The notes beneath the pieces are model-generated. The model ran no database searches, was not told the origin of the DNA, and was given only the letters and a program-made list of their open reading frames with translations. From Acidianus hospitalis (GTDB lineage: Archaea > Thermoproteota > Thermoprotei_A > Sulfolobales > Sulfolobaceae), in contig QEFD01000191.1 of the NCBI GenBank assembly GCA_003086435.1, forward strand, positions 1 through 7,259: a stretch of 7,259 nucleotides of DNA, read 5' to 3'. This document shows positions 1-4,215 of the stretch, one piece after another (the first letter of the stretch is position 1; each line of letters opens with the position of its first letter). A program made the translations under genes and the position numbers.

Positions 1-2
1 CA

Positions 3-20
3 CCTGTGGTTGAGGGCTAA
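3..20 (+). pseudogene. Possible 3' end of a gene running in from the left (very short)
   Basis: The reading frame entering the window at base 3 encodes only PVVEG before a TAA at 18-20. It is followed at once by a small AGGG/CCCT stem and then a long hairpin. This is the layout expected at the right end of an IS200/IS605-type element, where the tnpB gene ends just before structured end DNA. Five residues cannot identify a protein. Frame 1 is also open, to a TAG at about 70-72, so the choice of frame is uncertain. Confidence 0.15.
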
Positions 21-76
21 GTCCCTACACTCGATCATGAATTATCATAAAATGATTGAAATGAAAGTGTAGGGAC
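21..76. repeat. Long imperfect hairpin with perfect 11-bp arms
   Basis: GTCCCTACACT at 21-31 is perfectly complementary to AGTGTAGGGAC at 66-76. Inside it, CGATCAT (32-38) pairs with ATGATTG (52-58) with a single G-T pair, and a 7-nt bulge (59-65) separates the two stems. The whole can form an 18-bp interrupted stem. It lies directly against the point where homology to a nucleotidyltransferase gene begins, so it may be a transposon end, a small non-autonomous element or an excision scar. Which of these it is cannot be told from this window. Confidence 0.55.
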
Positions 77-80
77 AAAC

Positions 81-398
81 GGATTAGATTACATTCATTA
101 CTTGGAGGAAAACTAGAAGAATATAGCAGAAAGAGTAAAGAAAGCTGCTGAGAGTTTAGGTAAGGTTGATAAGGTTATAGTATTCGGTTCCGTAATTAAA
201 GGTAAATTTACTAGCAGTAGTGATTTAGATATAGCTGTATTTTATGATGAAAAGCTAACAGATAAGGAAAAAATTAGGAGAGCTTTGGAGATCCTCAATA
301 TCGTTAATGAGGAAATAGCTGACATTAATATTCAAGTTCTTAACAAGGATGAAGAAGAATTTTTCCTAAATTTTGTAGGTAAATATGTTGAAGTCTAA
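81..398 (+). pseudogene. Broken MNT-type nucleotidyltransferase (HEPN-partner family)
   Basis: This is the remnant of a small nucleotidyltransferase of the MNT family, whose intact members act as antitoxins that modify a HEPN toxin. The core motif is clear: VFGS, ten residues, then DLD (about 181-232), which is the GSx10DxD metal- and nucleotide-binding signature. It is followed by DINIQVL, where the third acidic strand is expected, and a TAA at 396-398. The frame upstream looks coding (GLDYIHYLEEN) but is cut by an in-frame TAG at 114-116. Between that stop and the motif there is no ATG, GTG or TTG. The 5' end abuts the hairpin at 21-76, suggesting that an insertion or deletion removed the start. 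No HEPN gene is adjacent. An unusual ATA start at 123 could in principle give a 91-residue protein, but decay is the simpler reading. Confidence 0.75.
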
Positions 399-458
399 CC
401 TAACGTATTATTTACTTAAATTCATAGAAGATAATACTTTTATTAAAGCATAAAATCC

Positions 459-467
459 TTAAAAATT
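459..467 (+). promoter_or_regulatory. TATA-like box of the vapB-like gene
   Basis: CTTAAAAATT spans this site and is centred about 24 bp before the ATG at 487, as expected for a leaderless Sulfolobales transcript. It overlaps the alternative TTG start at 466, which argues against that start. Confidence 0.55.
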
Positions 468-486
468 GTACATCTTCACTTCTTTT

Positions 487-699
487 ATGAGTCAACTGAT
501 AAAACTTCCAAAAGATCTTAAGGAAAAAATGGTCAAGTATAATATTAATTGGAATTCAATTATTAGGGAGTTCGTTTACGAAAAAATAGAAGAGTTAGAA
601 AGGCAGGAGCATGCAAGGAGGGCTGTAGAAATTCTCAAGTCATTAAATTTCTCTTATGAAGGAGCTAAAGAGGTGGTGAAAAATAGGAATAGTAGTTGA
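487..699 (+). CDS. vapB: VapB-type antitoxin (AbrB/RHH-like small protein)
   Basis: A 70-residue protein with the usual look of crenarchaeal antitoxins paired with PIN toxins. A short N-terminal segment, MSQLIKLPKDLKEKMVKYNI (residues 1-20), resembles the strand and first helix of a ribbon-helix-helix DNA-binding domain. It is followed by NWNSIIREFVYEKIEELERQ, a second helix running into a charged toxin-binding helix. Such proteins dimerise on their own promoter and wrap around the cognate PIN toxin. The ATG at 487 is chosen because a TATA-like box lies about 24 bp upstream; an in-frame TTG at 466 falls inside that box. Its 3' end overlaps the PIN-domain frame that follows by 17 bp, as in a vapBC operon. 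The assignment rests on size, pattern and partner rather than on a diagnostic motif. Confidence 0.75.
   Translation: MSQLIKLPKDLKEKMVKYNINWNSIIREFVYEKIEELERQEHARRAVEILKSLNFSYEGAKEVVKNRNSS
670..675 (+). promoter_or_regulatory. Shine-Dalgarno site that points to an ATA start of the toxin frame
   Basis: GAGGTG matches the core of the archaeal anti-Shine-Dalgarno complement. It lies inside the end of the antitoxin gene and ends 7 nt before ATA at 683, the first codon at which the PIN-domain frame could sensibly begin. No ATG, GTG or TTG exists at that position. Confidence 0.5.
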
Positions 700-1084
700 T
701 GGAACTCTCCTCTCTGCTGTTATATTAAAAGAAAGTAACTGGGAAAGGCTTGCAGAATTAATTCCTAATTCCTCAACTCTCGACGTAGCAGTTATGGAAA
801 CGTTAAACGCAATAAGTAACGCCAAGAAAAAGAAAGTAATAGATGAGGAAGTAGCAAATAAGCTCTTTGAAGCATTAAATGAATTTGCAAACGCAATGAA
901 GGTTTATGAGAGTAAATATTACCTTGAGAAAGCCTTCAAGCTTGCTATAAAATACGGAATAAATACATACTCCGCTCTTTACTTAGCTTTAGCTGAGGAT
1001 TTAAACCTAAGTCTTGCAACGTTAGACGCGAAGCAAGCTAAAGTAGCTAGTAAAATGGGAATAGAAGTAATTAACATCAAGTAG
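683..1084 (+). pseudogene. vapC: VapC-type PIN-domain toxin, no normal start codon and one catalytic acid lost
   Basis: This frame encodes about 133 residues with the layout of a VapC ribonuclease. Counting the ATA at 683 as residue 1, the four PIN positions are D6 (GIVVDGT), E39 (VAVMETLNAI), S97 where Asp is expected (TYSALYLALAE, usually YDA), and D115 (LATLDAK). The frame is closed upstream by TGA at 677-679, and there is no ATG, GTG or TTG before the ATG at 794. Starting at 794 would delete the first strand and the first catalytic Asp. A GAGGTG ribosome site sits 7 nt before ATA 683, so the gene either uses a rare AUA start or had an ATG that mutated. With D97 replaced by Ser, metal-dependent RNA cleavage is doubtful. 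It may be a decaying toxin, or a dead toxin kept as a co-repressor. Its end overlaps the convergent minus-strand gene by 8 bp. Confidence 0.75.
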
Positions 1085-1544
1085 TTAACAGCTTAATCAT
1101 ATCCTTTACAAACTTTTCAACTTCCTCTAACGATATTTTAACGTCTTCTTCTGTCATAAAGCCTTCATAGAAGTTAGAATGAAGCCTTAGGCAAATAGAC
1201 CATCCTGAGAGTAATTCTTTACTACGTTCTGCAGATATTATCTTACTCATTATTTCCTCTAATTGTCTATGCCTATAATGTTCCAGTCCTCTTTTTTCAG
1301 CGTAAGCCTTGACGATAGAGGCGCAAGCTCCCCATGCTTTTTCCGACGCTTGAATAAAATCTTTCTTTTCAAGGTATTTCTTAGCCTCTTCTAGTAGTTC
1401 TGTTGATTTCTCTTTATACAGATTTACTTTAACTTCAGGATCAAGATCTCTGGTTAGTTTATCTAAAAGTAATACTTCCTCGTCAATTCCTTTCTGTAGT
1501 GCCTCTTTTTTAAGGATATCTTCTATTTGTTTTGGTACTTGCAC
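1077..1544 (-). CDS. PaREP1/PaREP8-like HEPN-fold protein
   Basis: A 155-residue, almost entirely helical and highly charged protein. Its central part, with KEKSTELLEEAKKYLEKKDF (about 44-63) and then ASEKAWGACASIVKAYAEKR, matches the pattern of the PaREP1/PaREP8 family, which is expanded in Crenarchaeota and has a HEPN-like four-helix fold. A conserved-looking HYRHRQLEEI segment follows, and the protein ends in a helix bearing EEVEKFVKDMIKLL. Family members are often orphan genes; their biochemical role is not settled, and some HEPN relatives are ribonucleases or partners of nucleotidyltransferases. The start is GTG, with a TATA-like box 22-28 bp upstream, so the transcript is probably leaderless. 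No nucleotidyltransferase gene is adjacent in the same operon. The gene converges on the vapC frame and overlaps its stop by 8 bp. Confidence 0.7.
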   Translation of the reverse strand: MQVPKQIEDILKKEALQKGIDEEVLLLDKLTRDLDPEVKVNLYKEKSTELLEEAKKYLEKKDFIQASEKAWGACASIVKAYAEKRGLEHYRHRQLEEIMSKIISAERSKELLSGWSICLRLHSNFYEGFMTEEDVKISLEEVEKFVKDMIKLLTT

Positions 1545-1562
1545 AATATTATCTCTTGACTG

Positions 1563-1573
1563 AAAAATATATT
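1563..1573. promoter_or_regulatory. Single TATA-like box between divergent genes
   Basis: AAAAATATATT is the only strong TATA-like stretch in the spacer between the PaREP1-like gene (minus, GTG at 1544) and the primase-like gene (plus). Its core is 22-28 bp before the minus-strand start. On the plus strand it would place initiation near 1595. It is flanked by an inverted pair, TTGAC (1556-1560) and GTCAA (1581-1585), which could be a binding site acting on both directions. Confidence 0.5.
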
Positions 1574-1631
1574 GCTTATTGTCAATCTCATGTAGTTGAG
1601 AATTTTACCTGGCTTATTCTATTTTCTTCTG

Positions 1632-2282
1632 ATGAGAAAACTAACGGTAGAGGAATATTTTAACTCATACTTACCAAAGCCAAACGAGGAGGAGACTTAT
1701 CTCTTTTATTTAATTTCTAGGTGTAGGGAAGCTAAGGAACAGGGATTAAAGATAGATAAAGTGCTTTACAGGATATGGGACGTCGAGCCTTTAAAAGCCG
1801 TCAAAATATTGTCAGCAATAAGGGACAACGTTGAGTTTGAAGTTAGGGGGATAAAAGTGAAGAAGGAATGGATAAAAATAATGCACGTACTTAATCCTGT
1901 TAATATTTCTAAAGCGTCGAAGGAGGCGGTAATAAGGTATATGCAGGAGTGTGAAAGGAAGCCTGACATTTCCATAATATTATTTTCTGAGCTTCCTAGG
2001 CACATAGACTTTAAGATATTCATGATAGACGTGGATTCTAAAGACCCCAAAGTATTAGAACAGATGAAGGGATTAAAGCCTAGGCTTGTTATAACTACTC
2101 GTAGGGGATTTCATATCCACTTTTGGAAGGAGGATTTAGAAGATCCTCAGTTGCTTTTTAAACTTAAGGATGTAGAGGTAAAGACCAGGGATTCGATAGA
2201 GTATGTCCCGATAAGTCAAGGAAGTTTTATTCCTGAGGCCTTTGAAATAAATGATGTGGAAGAAATAATCAATTTGATATGA
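1632..2282 (+). CDS. Small archaeo-eukaryotic primase (AEP)-like protein, unattached
   Basis: A 216-residue protein whose C-terminal half carries motifs of the archaeo-eukaryotic primase/polymerase superfamily. The sequence [13 protein letters not shown] (residues 127-139, DVD at 133-135) fits the metal-binding DxD motif [15 protein letters not shown] (152-165) fits motif II with its HxH, and [12 protein letters not shown] (191-202) resembles the strand after motif III. The third acidic residue is less clear; D180 or D187 is a candidate. The N-terminal 120 residues are helical and unrecognised. It is much shorter than cellular PriS, and no helicase, primase large subunit or plasmid replication gene is nearby, so it may be a mobile-element or repair-type primase, or a non-catalytic relative. 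The ATG at 1632 is preferred because the protein proper begins there. A TTG at 1596 in frame would add 12 hydrophobic residues and fits the upstream TATA-like box as a leaderless start. Confidence 0.55.
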   Translation: MRKLTVEEYFNSYLPKPNEEETYLFYLISRCREAKEQGLKIDKVLYRIWDVEPLKAVKILSAIRDNVEFEVRGIKVKKEWIKIMHVLNPVNISKASKEAVIRYMQECERKPDISIILFSELPRHIDFKIFMIDVDSKDPKVLEQMKGLKPRLVITTRRGFHIHFWKEDLEDPQLLFKLKDVEVKTRDSIEYVPISQGSFIPEAFEINDVEEIINLI

Positions 2283-2355
2283 TTTAGAGGAGAAAGGAGA
2301 GAAAATTAACTTAAAAGCAAATACAACTTTCTTATCATGCCTTGTTATTTATTCT

Positions 2356-2400
2356 GCTCTCCTCGTGTCTTACTCTTCCCTCCGCCTTTCTTTACCTTTT
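2356..2400 (+). terminator. Pyrimidine-rich tract, possible terminator of the primase-like gene
   Basis: About 39 of 45 bases are C or T, ending in CTTTCTTTACCTTTT, some 75-120 bp after the stop at 2282. Archaeal RNA polymerase stops at T-rich tracts without needing a hairpin. CTCTCC at 2357-2362 could also pair with GGAGAG at 2296-2301. Confidence 0.35.
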
Positions 2401-2611
2401 ATAGTCTCATTCTTTAAGACCTGACATTTAACAACAAGAGTAATCAGCTTGATAAATCTGTCATAGAGAATAAGCAGAATGTACTAATTAGATGGAAAAA
2501 TAACGAAAAGTAATATCTGTAATTATCGGTTAAGGTAATTAGAATACCACTCTTCACTACAAGGAATTTAGAGTTGGAAACTATTTTATCTGGCTCTCTA
2601 AAACTTCAGAA

Positions 2612-2622
2612 AGTATAATAGT
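2612..2622 (+). promoter_or_regulatory. TATA-like box of the HEPN-MNT operon
   Basis: AGTATAATAGT is centred 28-29 bp before the ATG at 2646, close to the distance expected for a leaderless archaeal transcript. Confidence 0.45.
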
Positions 2623-2645
2623 AAATAAAGCAGTTATTTAACAAG

Positions 2646-2996
2646 ATGAGCTTCCTATTGAAGAACTCAAGAGATTTTTTGCACGTTGCTAAAAGAGATT
2701 TTGAAGAAGGCCTTTGGAATCTTGTATTGTTTCACTCTGAGCAAGCTCTACAACTTTGTGTCAAATATAAAATATACTTGCACACTGGAGATTATCCAAA
2801 AACTCATAATCTTAATGAACTTTTCTCAGGTTTGAGTAAATTTGAAAAAATTGATGTTGATACTACAATGCTGGATTTACTAACTCAATCTTATATAACG
2901 TCAAGATATTTACCTTATTCCTTTTCTAAAGAAACTGCTGAAAAAGCTTTAAGCTTTGCAGAGAAAATAATGAAAGAATTGAATTGTCTTTCATAG
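2646..2996 (+). CDS. HEPN-domain protein (toxin component of a HEPN-MNT pair)
   Basis: A 116-residue, all-helical HEPN protein. The segment LWNLVLFHSEQALQLCVKYK (23-42), followed by LHTGDYPKTHNLNELF (45-60), is the characteristic block of this family, and the last conserved segment is SYITSRYLPYSFSKETAEKA (82-101). In HEPN-MNT toxin-antitoxin systems the HEPN protein is an RNase toxin neutralised by AMP addition from its partner. The catalytic RX4-6HXY motif of the well-studied toxins is not visible here; the equivalent place reads SRYLPYSF, which is common in archaeal members of the family. The ATG has a TATA-like box about 28 bp upstream. The gene overlaps the downstream nucleotidyltransferase by 13 bp, indicating co-transcription and probably translational coupling. 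Confidence 0.85.
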   Translation: MSFLLKNSRDFLHVAKRDFEEGLWNLVLFHSEQALQLCVKYKIYLHTGDYPKTHNLNELFSGLSKFEKIDVDTTMLDLLTQSYITSRYLPYSFSKETAEKALSFAEKIMKELNCLS

Positions 2997-3325
2997 ACTT
3001 ACTAATAGGTAACGCTCAGAATAGAGAAAAATTTCTTAGAAATATGGACTTTTATCTAAATAAGATAAAGGAAGTTGTAAGAAAGGAAGATCCTAATGGT
3101 AGGGTAATACTATTTGGGAGCTATGTTAGGGGTAATTATAGGCCTGATAGTGATATTGATATCTTAGTAATTGTGAATGTAAAAGGAGAAGAAGACAGAT
3201 TGAGGATTTATCACGAGATAAATGAAGTAGTTGGTAGACCTAATCCTTTTGAGATACATGTAATTAATGACGAAGAATATAGGGACTGGTATTCTCATTT
3301 TATCGATATATATAAAGAGGTGTGA
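2984..3325 (+). CDS. MNT nucleotidyltransferase (antitoxin component of a HEPN-MNT pair)
   Basis: A 113-residue minimal nucleotidyltransferase. GS at 45-46, ten residues, then DID at 57-59 form the family signature GSx10DxD, which binds metal and nucleotide. FEIHVI (89-94) supplies the third acidic strand residue, E90. All three catalytic acids are therefore present and the enzyme looks intact. In characterised pairs the enzyme transfers AMP from ATP to the HEPN partner and so detoxifies it. The start is a TTG that overlaps the end of the HEPN gene by 13 bp; an ATG at residue 21 would leave 93 residues and give a 48 bp gap to the HEPN stop. The overlap favours the TTG. It is only distantly similar to the broken MNT gene at 81-398. 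Confidence 0.85.
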   Translation: MSFIDLLIGNAQNREKFLRNMDFYLNKIKEVVRKEDPNGRVILFGSYVRGNYRPDSDIDILVIVNVKGEEDRLRIYHEINEVVGRPNPFEIHVINDEEYRDWYSHFIDIYKEV

Positions 3326-3382
3326 GAAAAATTACTTGAAGGAAATAAAATTATGACTTCTATTATTAATATAATATACGCA

Positions 3383-3428
3383 TGTGTATGTGCTGAAAAT
3401 ACTCAAGTATTGTGTATGTGCATTCAGC
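3383..3428. repeat. 11-bp direct repeat and interrupted palindrome
   Basis: TGTGTATGTGC occurs at 3383-3393 and again at 3411-3421, 28 bp apart. GCTGAAAATACT (3392-3403) is complementary to AGTATT (3406-3411) plus TTCAGC (3423-3428), with 11 nt, 3412-3422, bulging between the two halves. That bulge is essentially the second repeat copy. A TATA-like stretch, TAATATAATATA (3367-3378), lies just upstream on the plus strand. It sits between the convergent HEPN-MNT and DUF3800-like genes, so it could be part of a terminator region or a small RNA. Confidence 0.6.
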
Positions 3429-3511
3429 GAATCCAAAATAAATTATAATGATGATATGAAAAGTTCAAATATGCGAAAAGAATACTCAACAAGTAATTAA
3501 AATACTTAACC

Positions 3512-4063
3512 TTAACGTATTCTTACTAAAAATGTTAGCTTATTTTCTAATAGTTCACAAAAATTATCTTTTTGAAATTTACAGTATGTATAAGCTGAAG
3601 CTATATAATCTGCAATTTCTAGTCCAGCCTTATCATTAAATTTTATTGTATAAAATATTCTTTTTCTTATCCAGCGTATAACTTCTTCGTTTATTTTACA
3701 TTTCTTTTTATTTATCCAATCATTTATTCCCTTTATTGTAATTACGACTCTAGAATTATCCTCTATAGGTAAGTTATTTATTACTTCTGCTATGTAGTAT
3801 CTGGCATATTCGCTACATGAAGAGGGATATTCGGTTAATATTATGCCGAAATTTATTGAAGAGTTTAGGATAGTATTCATGAAGTTTTTCCTTATTTCAT
3901 CGTCGTCGTTTTTGAAGTGAAAACGGTAATTTTCCTTTCCTATTTTCTTAAGTGCCTCATTTTTTATTTTGCAAGGCTCAGTTTTATTTTTAGTCCAGAC
4001 TACTGATAAAGCGAAAATATTGGGTCTATAAGATTCGTCTACAAATACGAAATATGATTTCAT
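3512..4063 (-). CDS. DUF3800-like protein with RNase H-type fold
   Basis: A 183-residue soluble protein. It starts with YFVFVDESYRPNIFALSVVW (residues 4-23), where the VDES is the usual opening of DUF3800 proteins. It continues with RFHFKNDD (47-54), the family's HF(K) segment, a VVITIKGIND strand (106-115), and GLEIADYIASAY (147-158), the C-terminal ADxIA element with D152. These acids (D9, E10, D152) suit a metal-dependent RNase H-like nuclease centre. Activity of the family is mostly inferred, and members are common on mobile and defence-related DNA. It is somewhat shorter than typical members. The ATG has an AT-rich box 19-27 bp upstream. Further upstream lie two tandem kink-turn hairpins and a stronger promoter on the same strand, so the gene may have either a leaderless mRNA or a structured leader of about 120 nt. 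Confidence 0.65.
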   Translation of the reverse strand: MKSYFVFVDESYRPNIFALSVVWTKNKTEPCKIKNEALKKIGKENYRFHFKNDDDEIRKNFMNTILNSSINFGIILTEYPSSCSEYARYYIAEVINNLPIEDNSRVVITIKGINDWINKKKCKINEEVIRWIRKRIFYTIKFNDKAGLEIADYIASAYTYCKFQKDNFCELLENKLTFLVRIR

Positions 4064-4146
4064 GAAAATGAATAGTTATTGTAATTAAAATGCTCTTTCA
4101 TTCTCCTCGGTTTACCCCGAGGGGTCAAGAGCATACCTATTTTCAT
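4060..4146 (-). CDS. Possible 28-residue leader peptide ending on the DUF3800-like start
   Basis: On the minus strand an ATG at 4146 opens 28 codons whose TGA overlaps the ATG of the DUF3800-like gene as ATGA. Because the RNA repeat period is 45 bp, both repeats are read in the same frame and share the peptide LTPRGKPRRMK; the frame is open one repeat further back, to a TTG at 4173. It might couple translation of the downstream gene. The repeats are better explained as RNA structure, so a real peptide is uncertain. Confidence 0.25.
   Translation of the reverse strand: MKIGMLLTPRGKPRRMKEHFNYNNYSFS
4082..4090 (-). promoter_or_regulatory. Possible proximal TATA box of the DUF3800-like gene
   Basis: Read on the minus strand this is TTTTAATTA, 19-27 bp before the ATG at 4063, a distance that would give a leaderless mRNA. 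It directly follows the second hairpin, so it could equally be the U-rich tail where a short upstream RNA ends. Confidence 0.4.
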
Positions 4147-4178
4147 TCTCCTCGGTTTACCCCGAGGGGTCAAATAGG
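4090..4178 (-). ncRNA. Tandem kink-turn hairpins (structured leader or small RNA)
   Basis: Read on the minus strand, two hairpins lie head to tail with one base between them: 4178-4136 and 4134-4090. Each has an outer stem, GA, an inner stem CCCCUCGG/CCGAGGAG with loop GGUAAA, then AAU, GA and the return of the outer stem. That is the kink-turn layout: canonical stem, 3-nt bulge, tandem GA opposite GA, second stem. The third bulge base is U, as in archaeal C/D-box kink-turns bound by L7Ae. The inner stem has one C-A mismatch. The outer stems differ completely (CCUAUUU/AAAUAGG and AUGCUCUU/AAGAGCAU) yet both pair perfectly. A TATA-like box 26 bp or more upstream on the same strand would start transcription just before the first hairpin. 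The family is not one I recognise. Confidence 0.65.
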
Positions 4179-4186
4179 ATTTTCAT

Positions 4187-4202
4187 CGAGATAGATCTCT
4201 CG
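4187..4202. promoter_or_regulatory. Palindrome between promoter and predicted start, operator-like
   Basis: CGAGATAGATCTCTCG has arms CGAGA and TCTCG around six bases and contains AGATCT. It lies between the TATA-like box at 4204-4215 and the predicted minus-strand start near 4184, where a bound protein would block initiation. Confidence 0.4.
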
Positions 4203-4203
4203 T

Positions 4204-4215
4204 ATTTTATATATT
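4204..4215 (-). promoter_or_regulatory. TATA box for the kink-turn RNA
   Basis: Read on the minus strand this is AAATATATAAAA, preceded by purine-rich GGTAAAG that could serve as the TFB element. It predicts initiation around 4184, six or so bases before the first kink-turn hairpin. The core is nearly symmetric, so direction is inferred mainly from what lies downstream. Confidence 0.55.

Larger units (their letters stand above)
2283..2645. other. Gene-free spacer of 363 bp
   Basis: No open frame with coding character was found on either strand. The left part has a purine-rich run (2286-2305) followed by a pyrimidine-rich run (2356-2400). The middle, about 2401-2610, shows nothing recognisable, and the right edge holds the promoter of the HEPN gene. 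The length suggests eroded sequence, but no remnant could be identified. Confidence 0.6.

Noticed and set aside
466..486. TTG start giving seven extra residues (MYIFTSF) on the antitoxin
   Set aside because: The codon lies inside the TATA-like box, and the ATG at 487 fits a leaderless start and the protein family better.
643..825. Antisense open frame of 60 codons over the antitoxin and toxin genes
   Set aside because: It lies opposite recognised VapB and PIN-domain sequence and has no domain or promoter support.
1596..1631. TTG start adding 12 hydrophobic residues to the primase-like protein
   Set aside because: Not excluded, since the TATA-like spacing fits, but the ATG at 1632 begins the charged, family-like part and no short membrane anchor is expected.
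1766..2050. Antisense open frame of 94 codons opposite the primase-like gene
   Set aside because: It is a shadow of a gene with recognisable motifs on the plus strand; its composition is not protein-like.
3447..3460. AATGATGA resembling a C box of a C/D RNA
   Set aside because: No D box (CTGA) follows at a suitable distance and no terminal stem encloses it.
4090..4178. Repeat pair as a CRISPR remnant or as plus-strand hairpins
   Set aside because: Only two copies, no spacer of suitable length, and the flanks are self-complementary. On the plus strand the internal loop is TCATT opposite TC and does not form a kink-turn, though the inner stem pairs slightly better there.
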